From Marinobacterium halophilum (GTDB lineage Bacteria; Pseudomonadota; Gammaproteobacteria; Pseudomonadales; Balneatricaceae): a DNA stretch of 64,000 bases. Location: the NCBI RefSeq assembly GCF_003014615.1, contig NZ_PYGI01000003.1, forward strand, positions 1 through 64,000. Direction: 5' to 3'. A model generated the notes under the pieces. It was not told the origin of the DNA and did not search any database. It was given only the letters and a program-made list of their open reading frames with translations. The position numbers were made by a program, and so were the translations under genes. Of this stretch, positions 27,116 to 36,673 are shown piece by piece (the stretch's first letter is position 1; each line of letters starts with the position of its first letter).

Positions 27116-27199
27116 GCAAGCGTAAGTGCAGGCAATATTCTTGCGCTCATCGGGCAGGTACCGCACACTGGCGGGCATACCTGCATAAGAGGATTGAGC

Positions 27200-28729
27200 A
27201 TGCGCATCGAAGACCTGCATCTGGTCATCCGCAATCTCGAGCATGATGACTACGCAAAGCTCCAGGAACTGATGGACCAGGTGTATGACGACATCGGGGG
27301 TGCCTGGCCCGAACACACCATCAACACGCTGATCGATGAATTTCCCGAAGGCCAGATATGTGTCTTTGACGGTGACGCACTGGCCGGCATCGCCCTGTCG
27401 GTTCAAGTGCGCTATGACCGATTCAGCAATCCCCACTCCTATGAAGACCTGATCAGCAAGCGTATGACCATCCTCAACGACAGTGAAGGTGATGCGCTCT
27501 ACGGTCTCGACGTTATCATCCACCCCGATTACCGTGGCTTCCGCCTGGGCCGCCGTCTATATGAAGCGCGCAAGGAACTGTGTCGGCAATATAATCTGCG
27601 ATCAATTCTGGCCGGCGGCCGCATTCCGAATTATTACAAACACGCCGATACCCTCACCGCCAGCGAATACATCGGTAAGGTGCGCCAGCGCGAAATCTAC
27701 GATCCGATACTGAGCTTTCAGTTATCCAACGATTTCCAGGTCAAACGCCTATTGGGCAGCTACCTGCCGGAAGACACCAAGTCACAGGGTTACGCCACCC
27801 TGCTGGAGTGGAACAACATCCTGTTCGAACCCGAAGACAGCGTGATCAGCAGCCGACCGACCCGCGTGCGTATCGGCGCTATCCAGTGGCAGATGCGTGA
27901 AGTCAAATCAGTCGAGGAACTGCTGCAGCAGGTCGAGTACTTTGTCGACTCCCTGTCCGACTATCAGAGCGACTTTGCCCTGTTCCCCGAGTTTTTCAAC
28001 GCGCCCTTGATGGGCCTGACCGACCAGACCAGCCAGACGGAGGCGATCCGCTTCCTCGCCGGCTTTACCGAACGCTTCCGCAGCGAAATGTCACACCTGG
28101 CGGTCAGCTACAACATCAACATCATCACCGGCTCCATGCCGCTGCTGGAGGGTGATACCCTCTACAACGTCAGCTACATGTGTCACCGCAATGGCACCGT
28201 GGAGGAACAGCGCAAACTGCACATCACGCCACACGAACGCCGCGACTGGGTAATCAAGGGCGGGGATCAACTCCGGGTTTTCGAAACCGATGCCGGTCGA
28301 GTCGGCATTTTGATCTGTTACGACGTGGAGTTTCCGGAACTGGCCCGATTACTGTCCGATCAGGACATGGATATCCTGTTTGTGCCCTTCTGGACCGACA
28401 CCAAAAACGGCTATCTGCGCGTGCGCCATTGCGCCCAGGCCCGTGCGATCGAAAACGAATGCTATACCGTTATCTGTGGCAGTGTTGGCAACCTGCCCGC
28501 CGTGGAAAGTCTGGATGTTCAGTACGCGCAATCTGCCGTATTCTCGCCGTCCGATTTTGCCTTCCCCCATGACGCTGTCATGTCGGAAACAACGCCCAAT
28601 ACCGAAATGATCATGTTCTCGGACCTTGACCTGGACCAGATACGCGTCATCCGTAACGAAGGCTCGGTCACTAACCTCAAGGACCGACGCCACGATCTCT
28701 ACCGCCTGAACTGGCGACACGAAATGTAA
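27200..28729 (+). CDS. GNAT acetyltransferase fused to a nitrilase-superfamily amidohydrolase
   Basis: This 509-residue two-domain protein has an N-terminal GNAT domain (about 1-170; acetyl-CoA loop region IHPDYRGFRLGRRLYEARKE). A C-terminal carbon-nitrogen hydrolase domain (about 215-500) has the Glu-Lys-Cys triad in place: Glu264 (LFPEFFNAP), Lys339 (QRKLHITPHE) and Cys373 (ILICYDVEFPE). The fusion is known across bacteria, but its substrate is not established. ATG 27200 is preferred to TTG 27194 because AGAGG sits 7 bases before it. Confidence 0.9.
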   Translation: MRIEDLHLVIRNLEHDDYAKLQELMDQVYDDIGGAWPEHTINTLIDEFPEGQICVFDGDALAGIALSVQVRYDRFSNPHSYEDLISKRMTILNDSEGDALYGLDVIIHPDYRGFRLGRRLYEARKELCRQYNLRSILAGGRIPNYYKHADTLTASEYIGKVRQREIYDPILSFQLSNDFQVKRLLGSYLPEDTKSQGYATLLEWNNILFEPEDSVISSRPTRVRIGAIQWQMREVKSVEELLQQVEYFVDSLSDYQSDFALFPEFFNAPLMGLTDQTSQTEAIRFLAGFTERFRSEMSHLAVSYNINIITGSMPLLEGDTLYNVSYMCHRNGTVEEQRKLHITPHERRDWVIKGGDQLRVFETDAGRVGILICYDVEFPELARLLSDQDMDILFVPFWTDTKNGYLRVRHCAQARAIENECYTVICGSVGNLPAVESLDVQYAQSAVFSPSDFAFPHDAVMSETTPNTEMIMFSDLDLDQIRVIRNEGSVTNLKDRRHDLYRLNWRHEM

Positions 28730-28745
28730 GCGCTGCGTCAGCGCA

Positions 28746-28781
28746 AACAGAAAAACCCGCCGGGCCTGAGGCCGGGCGGGT
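28746..28781 (-). terminator. Rho-independent terminator of ftsZ
   Basis: On the minus strand ACCCGCCCGGCC and GGCCCGGCGGGT form a long GC stem with one mismatch and a TCA loop, followed by TTTTTCTGTTT. It lies about 40 bases beyond the ftsZ stop and indicates that transcription of the ftsA-ftsZ unit ends here. Confidence 0.88.
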
Positions 28782-28819
28782 AAAAAGGAGGGACTGCAGT
28801 CGGCGATTAACGCCGAGTA

Positions 28820-30031
28820 TCAGTCGGCCTGGCGTCTCAAGAACGCCGGAATATCGAGGAAATCCATGTCGTCGGTGCCGGTTTTCTGCAATCCGGTCGT
28901 ATCTGTGTGCATCTCGGTTCTGCTATCAGCTGACGGGGAGCGCTGCTTGTCCTCCGCCTGACGGTTACGCAACACCGTAGGACGATCAAGCTGGTTATAG
29001 TCAGCGGTCGAAATCGGCTGGCGTGACGATGCCGAAGTTGTTCCGCCATTCACCACCCGTGCTTCTGCTGCCTGCACCCGTGACAAGCCGGTCGCGACCA
29101 CTGTCACCTTGAGCTCATCGGTCAGCTCATAATCAATGACGGTACCCACAACGACTGTCGCATCTTCGTGAGCGTAATCTTCAACCAGGTCACCCACGGC
29201 GGAAAATTCACCCAAACTCAGGTCAGGACCTGCGGTAATGTTCACCAGCACACCGCTGGCACCCTTAAGGTCGATATCTTCCAGCAACGGGCTGTTGATT
29301 GCCGCCTCGGTTGCCTCACGCGCACGGTTTTCACCACGGGCAATACCGGTCCCCATCATCGCCATGCCCATCTCAGACATTACGGTGCGTACATCGGCAA
29401 AGTCCACGTTGATCATACCCGGACGGATGATCAGGTCAGCAATCCCCTGAACTGCGCCCTTGAGTACATCATTGGCCGCTCCGAAGGCGGATACCAGACT
29501 GCAGTTCTTGCCCAGTACCGGCAACAGTTTCTCATTCGGAATAATGATCAGCGAGTCGACACGTTCCTGCAGCTCACGAATACCCTCTTCCGCAATCTTC
29601 TTGCGACGACGACCCTCGAACGGAAACGGCTTGGTGACCACGGCCACGGTCAGAATACCCAGTTCCTTGGCCACTTCAGCCACGATCGGTGCAGCACCGG
29701 TACCAGTGCCGCCACCCATGCCTGCGGTGATAAACACCATATCGGCACCGGAAAGCGCATTGGCGATGCGCTCACGATCTTCAATCGCAGCCTGACGACC
29801 AACTTCAGGGTTCGCACCAGCACCCAAACCCTTGGTCAGTTCACCACCAATATGCAACGCCGTCTTGGCGATCATATTGTGCAGTGCCTGCGCATCGGTA
29901 TTGGCACAAATGAATTCGACCCCTTCCAGTTCGGTGTTCACCATGTGATTGACGGCATTGCCACCGCCACCCCCGACACCGACCACTTTGATAACGGCGC
30001 TTTGCGGTACACTATCAACGAGTTCAAACAT
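28820..30031 (-). CDS. ftsZ: Cell division protein FtsZ
   Basis: This 403-residue tubulin-like GTPase forms the Z ring. Motifs are [28 protein letters not shown], the GTP-binding [19 protein letters not shown] and the T7-loop [12 protein letters not shown] variable linker (about 318-385) precedes the conserved C-terminal peptide [14 protein letters not shown], which binds FtsA and ZipA. ATG 30031 is chosen because GGAGG lies 8 bases upstream; the upstream ATG at 30049 adds six residues not typical of the family. No lpxC follows, which is unusual; a terminator does. Confidence 0.97.
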   Translation of the reverse strand: MFELVDSVPQSAVIKVVGVGGGGGNAVNHMVNTELEGVEFICANTDAQALHNMIAKTALHIGGELTKGLGAGANPEVGRQAAIEDRERIANALSGADMVFITAGMGGGTGTGAAPIVAEVAKELGILTVAVVTKPFPFEGRRRKKIAEEGIRELQERVDSLIIIPNEKLLPVLGKNCSLVSAFGAANDVLKGAVQGIADLIIRPGMINVDFADVRTVMSEMGMAMMGTGIARGENRAREATEAAINSPLLEDIDLKGASGVLVNITAGPDLSLGEFSAVGDLVEDYAHEDATVVVGTVIDYELTDELKVTVVATGLSRVQAAEARVVNGGTTSASSRQPISTADYNQLDRPTVLRNRQAEDKQRSPSADSRTEMHTDTTGLQKTGTDDMDFLDIPAFLRRQAD

Positions 30032-30084
30032 TATTGTTCCCTCCAGCAAGGCCCTGCTCTAAGCGGCAGATACCTCATCAACAC

Positions 30085-31341
30085 TCAAAAATTGCCCTGC
30101 AGCCAGCTTCTGAATCTCACAAACAGACTGTTTTTGCCGGTTCCCGCAGAACCGGCATCGATAAAATCATCCATTTTGGTAATCGGACTCACCGGACCAT
30201 GATCCTGTTTGGCATAGTGCAGCAAGCCGATACTCGTCGCATAAATCGGGTTACTCAATTGTGCTTCGAGACCGCGAATACCCTGCGGCTTGGCCAGACG
30301 TACCGGCATATGGAAGATCTCTTCCGCCAGCTCGACCGCACCTTCCATCTTGGAGGTGCCACCGGTCAACACAAGGCCCGCCGCCACCAGGTCTTCGAAC
30401 CCGCTGCGGCGCAACTCGGCCTGAATCAGAGTAAACAGTTCTTCATAACGCGGCTCCACCACTTCAGCCAGCGCCTGCCGCGACAGGTTACGCGGCGGCC
30501 GGTCACCAACACTCGGCACCTTGATCATTTCGTCTGCATGCGCCAGCTGGGCCAACGCACAGGCATATTTGATCTTGATCTGTTCGGCATGCTGAGTCGG
30601 TGTGCGCAAGGCCATGGCGATATCGTTGGTAACCTGATCACCCGCAATCGGAATCACCGCCGTATGACGGATGGAGCCACCGGTAAACACGGCAATGTCG
30701 GTAGTACCACCACCAATATCGACGATGCAGACCCCCAGGTCCTTTTCATCTTCGGTTAACACGGCATAGCTGGATGCCAGCTGTTCAAGCACCACGGCAT
30801 CGACTTCAAGACCGCAGCGGCGAATGCATTTTTCGATATTCTGGATCGCATTGATCGCGACCGTCACCAGATGAACCTTGGCTTCAAGGCGCACGCAAGA
30901 CATGCCCAGCGGCTCCTTGATTCCTTCCTGGTTATCGATCAGATATTCCTGTGGCAGGATATGCAGGATTTTCTGATCAGCCGGAATCGCCACGGCGCGG
31001 GCCGCATCGATCACCCGTTCCAGGTCATAATCGGATACTTCACGATCGCGCACTGCCACAATGCCATGGGAGTTCAAACTGCTGATATGGCTGCCGGCGA
31101 TACCCACGGTAACTCCATGCACCTTGCAGCCGGCCATCAGTTCGGCTTCTTCAACGGCACGCTGGATTGAGCTGACCGTGGATTCAATATTCACCACTAC
31201 ACCGCGCTTCAGCCCTCGCGATGGCTGGGAACCAACACCCACGATTTCGATCGTGCCTTGAGGCGTCAACTCACCGACCAGGCAGACCACTTTCGAAGTG
31301 CCGATATCAAGTGCCACGATCATGTTATTTGTTGTCACCAT
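30085..31341 (-). CDS. ftsA: Cell division protein FtsA
   Basis: This 418-residue actin-like membrane tether for FtsZ has phosphate loops IVALDIGTSKVVCLVGE and VCIVDIGGGTTDIAVFTGG, and an adenosine motif LVLTGGTSKMEGAVELAEE. A C-terminal amphipathic membrane-targeting helix (SLFVRFRSWLQGNF) follows. It precedes ftsZ by 53 bases. No ftsQ lies upstream: 586 bases without a clear gene and then a convergently oriented chemoreceptor region instead. Confidence 0.96.
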   Translation of the reverse strand: MVTTNNMIVALDIGTSKVVCLVGELTPQGTIEIVGVGSQPSRGLKRGVVVNIESTVSSIQRAVEEAELMAGCKVHGVTVGIAGSHISSLNSHGIVAVRDREVSDYDLERVIDAARAVAIPADQKILHILPQEYLIDNQEGIKEPLGMSCVRLEAKVHLVTVAINAIQNIEKCIRRCGLEVDAVVLEQLASSYAVLTEDEKDLGVCIVDIGGGTTDIAVFTGGSIRHTAVIPIAGDQVTNDIAMALRTPTQHAEQIKIKYACALAQLAHADEMIKVPSVGDRPPRNLSRQALAEVVEPRYEELFTLIQAELRRSGFEDLVAAGLVLTGGTSKMEGAVELAEEIFHMPVRLAKPQGIRGLEAQLSNPIYATSIGLLHYAKQDHGPVSPITKMDDFIDAGSAGTGKNSLFVRFRSWLQGNF

Positions 31342-31927
31342 AGTGCCTGTTCAGATCCTGCGAATGAGGCGGATACTGCAAAGAATATACGCAAAAATCA
31401 GGCCAGATTATTTCATATCCGGATTAGCTATTGATTATTGGTAAGTATCGCTGCTAAGTGGTCAAAAAATCAACAAAGAATTAACACTATATATCGGCAA
31501 TCTTTTGCCATCTTTAAGTTTTTTTCTTTATATTTCAGTCAGATATTTTTCCCATTGGGTGAAAATTGTTGCCGTCGGCAAAAGATTACCGCTCCAGAGG
31601 AGTCAGCAATGAATGCAAGACCCGATGTTGAATGCCAATGATGAATCAAATCTTTATTTTGAAAAAACAGAAACAAATCAAAATCCATTCCTGATTTTCA
31701 GATCTGCAGGTTTTAGCCGCTGACTTTTCACACTGCACGCACGTTCGAACAACGATACTGACGTCAGTCTTTTCATCAGGATATCGCCATGCCGTTTGCA
31801 CTCCAGACACCCGCTCTTCGCCTGCCCGTTCGGCCACTACCCATTGCATGGATACCTACGGTGCGGTCACGCGCGCGCCGTGTTGAGCAAACAACCACTG
31901 AGACCAGACGTAAATCAGTTAGGTGCG
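31342..31927 (+). other. 586-base region between ftsA and the chemoreceptor gene
   Basis: This AT-rich stretch (especially 31380-31560) presumably carries the ftsA promoter on the minus strand. Two short plus-strand frames have plausible ribosome-binding sites: a 10-codon frame at 31609-31641 behind AGAGGAG, and a 50-codon frame from 31789. A direct duplication GTTAGGTGC occurs at 31918-31936. No larger gene or structured RNA is convincing. Confidence 0.55.
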
Positions 31928-31941
31928 TTAGGTGCGCGTAG
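31789..31941 (+). CDS. Possible 50-residue Arg/Pro-rich small protein
   Basis: ATG 31789 has AGGA 7 bases upstream. The frame encodes a basic peptide beginning [20 protein letters not shown] and ending in Arg- and Cys-containing residues, with a TAG inside the 3' end of the convergent chemoreceptor gene. I do not recognise it. It has no signal peptide. Either a small gene or a chance frame. Confidence 0.3.
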   Translation: MPFALQTPALRLPVRPLPIAWIPTVRSRARRVEQTTTETRRKSVRCVRCA

Positions 31942-33730
31942 CGTTCATCAGGTGATCTGGCGTAAACGCAACGCAGAAACTGCCCCAGCGACGCCCCCCA
32001 ACAAACAGCGGAACCGACAGTGAGTTGAGAATTTCGCCGGTATCACGAATAAAGGTCTGCAGCAGGAACGGCGCATCGTGGTTGGCGCGGCGTAACTCTG
32101 CCCGGCTGCCGTTGTAGATTCGGCGATGGCGACTAAGTGCATTATCGGTTTCGAAATCACCGGTTAACGGCTGGGAAATTTTGCGATTATGGGCCGGACA
32201 ATAGCTGTTCAAGTCAAACGCCGAGGCAATCATGAATGCCTCGTTCTCTTGTACGCAGCGATCATAAAGCGGCTGCAAACGCTGCTCGAACCGGCTGACA
32301 TAGCGCGTGTCGTATTTCTCCGGCAGCTGTCCCGGATTGGTACGGACATACTGCGTATCAAACAGATCAACCCCCGCCGATGTCAGCGCCTCCAGCTCCA
32401 CTTCGACCTTACCGGCCCATTCCTGTGTGGTCTTGATGATCTGCTCGAAACCGCCGTAACCGATGGTGAACTGGGACAGCAGTGCCTGCATCTCTTCGGT
32501 CGCACCATCCAGCGCCTGCGAATGACGCGTGGATACTTCCATCTCTTCACGGATGCTGTCCGCCAACAGGGTAATATCCGAGACCTGCGCATGGCTGTGC
32601 TGGTTGGTATAGGACAGCTCTTCAATCGCTGCACTGATTTCGCCCAACTGGCCGCTGAGTGCTTCAAAATCGATCACCATGGCACCGAAACGCTGGTGGG
32701 TCTGGCCGATAAAGCGGTCAGTATCGGTCACATTTTGCATGATCACACCGGCACCACTGCGGGTACTGTCTACCAGCGCTACCATTTCATTGACCTTGGC
32801 ATCAATCTCGACAGTTGCCGTACTGACTTTCTGCGACAGCGTACGCACCTCATCAGCAACGACCGCGAAACCACGCCCCGCCTCTCCGGCGCGCGCCGCT
32901 TCGATGGAGGCATTCAGCGCCAGCAGGTTGGTCTGCTCGGAAAACCCCTGCACCAGCGACAGGATTTTGATAATGCTGGCCGAATTACCCGCCAGCTGCT
33001 CCACCACCTGCTGAAACGCCTGCACCTGAGATTCAATTGCTGCAACCTGGTCACCCACCCGCTTGAGTTCAGCACTGGAGTCACGGACTTCCGTAAGGTG
33101 GTGACTGTTACGCTCAGCGATACGCTGGGTGTTACTGGCGATGCCTTCGATTGCGGTGGTCGACTCCTGACTCGCCTGAAAGACCGCCTGTGCCTTGGAC
33201 ACTTGCTCTTCGGCAGATGTCTTTGCCGCCATGACCACCTGCTGTAACTGGCTGGCACTGAGCGACACCCGCACACTGCGCTGTCGAGTATCGGCAATCA
33301 TCTGCTTGAGGCTGCCGGAAAAGTGGTTATAACTTTGCGCCATCTGTGCGATTTCATCGTGACTCTGCATCGGCAGAGTCGCCGAAATATCGCCATCCTT
33401 GCCCTGCACGGCACTTAACACCTGGGTCATGCTATCGATTGGACGCAGGAACAGGTGGCGCATGAAAAACAGCGCAAACACGGCAGCGGCCAGCGTGATG
33501 ACCAGCATCACCACCGATAACCAACCTGTTGTAGCCGCCAGCTCGGTAACTCGCCGCTCCGCTTCCGATGCGGTTACCAGCAGCTGGTTGAGTTCACGCA
33601 TGGCACTGAACAGCCAATAATTTAATCCGATGAGCACCAGGCTTGGGCAAATCAGGAACAGGACATTACCGATGATCTTGCGAGTCAAGGTATGAAAAAA
33701 GGTTTTCTCAATGCGCTGATAGAGATTCAT
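31928..33730 (-). CDS. Methyl-accepting chemotaxis protein with C-terminal sensory-like domain
   Basis: This 600-residue receptor has two membrane helices (about 22-46 and 68-93) with almost no periplasmic loop, a HAMP region ([20 protein letters not shown]) and the signalling hairpin tip [30 protein letters not shown] (interior, about 280-310). About 150 residues follow the signalling domain (from about 450), ending [20 protein letters not shown]; similar tails occur in many proteobacterial MCPs and look like a ligand or redox sensing module. ATG 33730 is favoured over GTG 33739 by its spacing to AAGAG. Confidence 0.88.
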   Translation of the reverse strand: MNLYQRIEKTFFHTLTRKIIGNVLFLICPSLVLIGLNYWLFSAMRELNQLLVTASEAERRVTELAATTGWLSVVMLVITLAAAVFALFFMRHLFLRPIDSMTQVLSAVQGKDGDISATLPMQSHDEIAQMAQSYNHFSGSLKQMIADTRQRSVRVSLSASQLQQVVMAAKTSAEEQVSKAQAVFQASQESTTAIEGIASNTQRIAERNSHHLTEVRDSSAELKRVGDQVAAIESQVQAFQQVVEQLAGNSASIIKILSLVQGFSEQTNLLALNASIEAARAGEAGRGFAVVADEVRTLSQKVSTATVEIDAKVNEMVALVDSTRSGAGVIMQNVTDTDRFIGQTHQRFGAMVIDFEALSGQLGEISAAIEELSYTNQHSHAQVSDITLLADSIREEMEVSTRHSQALDGATEEMQALLSQFTIGYGGFEQIIKTTQEWAGKVEVELEALTSAGVDLFDTQYVRTNPGQLPEKYDTRYVSRFEQRLQPLYDRCVQENEAFMIASAFDLNSYCPAHNRKISQPLTGDFETDNALSRHRRIYNGSRAELRRANHDAPFLLQTFIRDTGEILNSLSVPLFVGGRRWGSFCVAFTPDHLMNATRT

Positions 33731-33900
33731 AAGGGGCACACTCTTTTATTGTTATCGTGCAACTGGTTATTAGTCGCATAATGCGGACAAAAGAGTAATG
33801 CCGATTACCTTTTCAGGCAACCGGAAATGATACGGATTCTGCAAAAGTGTGTGGCATGTTGAGTCACATTCCGGCATTAACACCCGAAATACATGAGCGA

Positions 33901-33941
33901 GGCCGGAGTCGGTCTGGCATATATCACCACCGAGACCGGCC
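33901..33941. repeat. Imperfect 13-base inverted repeat
   Basis: GGCCGGAGTCGGT (33901-33913) matches the complement of 33929-33941 at 11 of 13 positions with a 15-base loop. It sits 8 bases past the stop of the minus-strand membrane protein gene but lacks a T-run. It may stabilise the mRNA end or act as a weak terminator. Confidence 0.5.
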
Positions 33942-33949
33942 CCCAGCCA

Positions 33950-34303
33950 TTACCAGTAATAGTAAAGTGCTGCGATAGAAGCGACCACCAGCGGCAACAT
34001 CAATACCAACGTTTTGAAGTCGCCCAACAAGCGCTGGAACAGGGCTACGTGCACCAGCGGGAAGGTAATAAACAGGCAGCTCACCGGAATCCACCAATCC
34101 AGATTGCGCACACCATAGGCCATCGCCCCGATCAGCGTCAGCGCCCCCAGGTTGCCCGCCATAATCACCGCGACCAGACCATTACGGCTGGACATGAATC
34201 CCGGTCGTTTATCCTCTGGCAGTTTACTCAGCGCACCGGCACTCAACGCCGCCGACATCGACACCACACCCGTGGCCAGAAACAGATACAAAGCTTCGTA
34301 CAT
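33950..34303 (-). CDS. Small four-helix membrane protein of unknown function
   Basis: This 117-residue hydrophobic protein has about four membrane segments (from residues 3-22, 43-63, 70-90 and 97-116). I recognise no family. ATG 34303 is chosen because GGAG lies 7 bases upstream and the protein then starts directly with a helix. The longer open frame to 34423 adds a charged stretch with no binding site. Divergent from the PepSY gene. Confidence 0.65.
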   Translation of the reverse strand: MYEALYLFLATGVVSMSAALSAGALSKLPEDKRPGFMSSRNGLVAVIMAGNLGALTLIGAMAYGVRNLDWWIPVSCLFITFPLVHVALFQRLLGDFKTLVLMLPLVVASIAALYYYW

Positions 34304-34434
34304 GCTGATTCTCCATTGACTGAGCCGCGATTGTAAAAGATCGGCACGCATTTCGGTATCGCTCAACCGTTTAAGTTTGGTTTCAGCCACCACACATACA
34401 CTGGCACCACTTTCAATCATCAAGGAGCATCAAC

Positions 34435-34704
34435 ATGAACACGCTGATTACTACCCTGGCCCTGTCCGCCGCTCTGCTATCCGGTCAGGCCTTTGCGGGT
34501 GACAAGTGCAACGTGCCGGTCGACGAATGGCAGACCGAAGCTGCCTTTCGTGACGCTATTGTCCAGAAAGGTTGGGAGATCACAAAATTCAAGATCGATG
34601 ATGGCTGCTACGAAATCGACGGCAGGGATGAAAAACAGCGCCGGATAGAGGCCTACTTCAACCCGAAAACCTTCGAAATGGTGAAAATGGAACTGGACGA
34701 CTAA
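34435..34704 (+). CDS. Periplasmic PepSY-domain protein
   Basis: This 89-residue protein has a signal peptide ending in GQAFAGDK (cleavage about residue 22). A single small PepSY-type domain follows (WEITKFKIDDGCYEIDGRDE, then a late YFNPKTFEMVKMELDD). Such proteins are often encoded beside two-component systems or redox proteins and may bind metals or act as inhibitors; here no such neighbour is seen. AGGAG lies just upstream of the ATG. Confidence 0.8.
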   Translation: MNTLITTLALSAALLSGQAFAGDKCNVPVDEWQTEAAFRDAIVQKGWEITKFKIDDGCYEIDGRDEKQRRIEAYFNPKTFEMVKMELDD

Positions 34705-34903
34705 AGAAACCACCCTGCACGCCACGTCAAAATATGGGACCGATGGGTGCGGATCTCTCGCTGTATAGATGAAACGGCTGGCCAGTTTGCTACAGGCCAT
34801 GCCGACCCGCTGTAAATCGGTGCCAAACGGTACCGATATTGATTAAACCTGTGCGTTGCATCCCATCCTTGATAATCTTGCCGCCCTGTTCAAGGAGGGA
34901 TGC

Positions 34904-35959
34904 ATGTACCTGCTCACACGTCTCAAGGTCGAACTTTACCGACACCTGAAAGCACTTAGCTGGCAAGGGCTATTGCTGATACTGGCCGCTTACCTGTTAT
35001 TGAGCTGGCTCATGCTCTTAGCCGCTGGCGAGCACGACCTGAGCGGCCACAACTTTCTTTACTGGATGGTTGTGACCGCGTCCACCGTCGGTTACGGCGA
35101 CATGTCGCCCTCAACCCAGACCGGTCGTTGGCTCACCGCTCTGTTCATCATTCCGGCCGGACTCAGCCTGTTCGCCGTCACCATCGGCCGCGTGGCCGCT
35201 TTCAGCGCACATCAATGGAGAAAAGGGATCATGGGACTCAAACAACTGGAGCTGAACCAGCATATTCTGGTGATCGGCTGGGATGGCAAGCGCACACCAC
35301 AACTGCTCAAGTTGCTATTACTGGAAGCCGCCCACTACCGTAAACGCCGCCTCTGTCTCTGCGTGACCGATGAGTTGGAGAACCCGCTGCCCGGCGAGAT
35401 CGACTTCGTCCGTGCCGACGCCTACAACCATGATGCCGACATGGACCGTGCCTGCATCGCCCGCGCCTCCAGCATCGTCATCGACACCCCGAGTGACGAC
35501 CAGACACTGGTCTGCGCCCTGTACGCCTGGCAGCGCAACCCTGACGCCCAGATTATCGCCTACTTCCGTGACGAGACTATTGGCGAACTGCTGCAGCACC
35601 ACTGTCCGTCGATCGAATGCACCCCGTCCGTATCCGTCGAAATGATGGCCAAGGCAACCATGGACCCAGGCTCGACCCGCCTGCACCAGCAGCTGCTCAA
35701 CGCCTCCGACGGCATGACTCAGTTCTCCATTCTATATCCAGAGCAGGAGCCGCCGATGCCGCTGCACCAGCTATATGGCCCCCTGAAAGCGCAGTACAGT
35801 GCCACACTGTTGGGCATTCAGTATCCGGGCGATGCACACCCGACGCTGAACCCGGCACTGGACGAACAACTCGAACCCGGTGCTCTGCTGTACTACATGG
35901 CGGAACGACGTATTGTCGCAATCGACTGGCAACAGTTACGCCAACAGACCGCCCGTTAA
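34904..35959 (+). CDS. Two-helix potassium channel with TrkA-N (RCK) domain
   Basis: This 351-residue protein has a first membrane helix (about 20-42) and a pore loop with the selectivity filter TASTVGYGDMSPS (about 62-74). After the second helix (about 80-105) comes a cytosolic Rossmann-like RCK domain beginning NQHILVIGWDGKRTPQL. It is similar in plan to prokaryotic K+ channels gated by ligand. ATG 34904 is selected since AGGAGGG lies 5 bases upstream; the TTG at 34856 is unlikely. Confidence 0.88.
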   Translation: MYLLTRLKVELYRHLKALSWQGLLLILAAYLLLSWLMLLAAGEHDLSGHNFLYWMVVTASTVGYGDMSPSTQTGRWLTALFIIPAGLSLFAVTIGRVAAFSAHQWRKGIMGLKQLELNQHILVIGWDGKRTPQLLKLLLLEAAHYRKRRLCLCVTDELENPLPGEIDFVRADAYNHDADMDRACIARASSIVIDTPSDDQTLVCALYAWQRNPDAQIIAYFRDETIGELLQHHCPSIECTPSVSVEMMAKATMDPGSTRLHQQLLNASDGMTQFSILYPEQEPPMPLHQLYGPLKAQYSATLLGIQYPGDAHPTLNPALDEQLEPGALLYYMAERRIVAIDWQQLRQQTAR

Positions 35960-36002
35960 ATGTTAGAATGCTGTTTTTATTGATGCTTCAGGTAGTACCA
36001 AG

Positions 36003-36644
36003 ATGCCCGATTTTCTGGTTGACGAAACCATAGAAGACTACGCCTTTGTAAACACCCATGCCGAGCCGCCGTTGCTGCAGGAACTGATCGACCAGACCAA
36101 CCTGAACATGGGCTGGCCACAGAAACTGTCTGGCCGTCTGGTCGGTCGTACCCTGAAAATGCTGTCGGCGCTGACTCAACCGAAAACCGCGCTGGAGATC
36201 GGCATGTTCACCGGCTACTCGGCGCTGTCCATCGCTGAAGGCATGCCGGATGACGGCAAACTGATCTGCTGCGAAACCAACCCCCGCGCCATCGAGTTTG
36301 CCCAAGGGTTCTATGATCGCAGCGAACACGGCCACAAGATCGAAGTGATATTCGGCCGTGCTCTCGACACCATAGAGTCGCTGGATCTGGAGCTGGACTT
36401 CACCTTTATTGACGCCGACAAGCGCAACTACCTGAACTACTATGAACGCGTCAAAGAGATGACTCGCCCCGGCGGTCTGATCGTGCTCGATAACGTGCTC
36501 TGGTCCGGTAAAGTGGTGCAACCCGAATCCGAAATCGACGATATTCTGGTGGAAACCAACCGCCGCATCGCTACCGATCCGGATGTGGAAAACGTCTTTT
36601 TGACCATCCGAGACGGCCTTAACGTGGTGCGCAAGCTCGGCTGA
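36003..36644 (+). CDS. Class I SAM-dependent O-methyltransferase
   Basis: This 213-residue protein resembles the catechol/caffeoyl-CoA O-methyltransferase family (PF01596). It has motif I LEIGMFTGYSALSIAEGMPD (about residue 64), FTFIDADKRNYLNYYE with metal-binding Asp, and VLDNVLWSGKV (Asp-Asn). These supply the divalent-metal site of the family. The natural substrate is unknown. It is followed 29 bases later by ydbH, so co-transcription is possible. Confidence 0.88.
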   Translation: MPDFLVDETIEDYAFVNTHAEPPLLQELIDQTNLNMGWPQKLSGRLVGRTLKMLSALTQPKTALEIGMFTGYSALSIAEGMPDDGKLICCETNPRAIEFAQGFYDRSEHGHKIEVIFGRALDTIESLDLELDFTFIDADKRNYLNYYERVKEMTRPGGLIVLDNVLWSGKVVQPESEIDDILVETNRRIATDPDVENVFLTIRDGLNVVRKLG

Positions 36645-36673
36645 ACCACCGGAACAACAGGGAGAGGTAGTGT

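Noticed and set aside
29168-30202. 344-codon open frame antisense to ftsZ
   Set aside because: It is a shadow of ftsZ, with no ribosome-binding site or recognisable domain.
32189-33247. 352-codon open frame antisense to the chemoreceptor
   Set aside because: It is a shadow of the repetitive signalling domain; the minus strand has clear MCP motifs.
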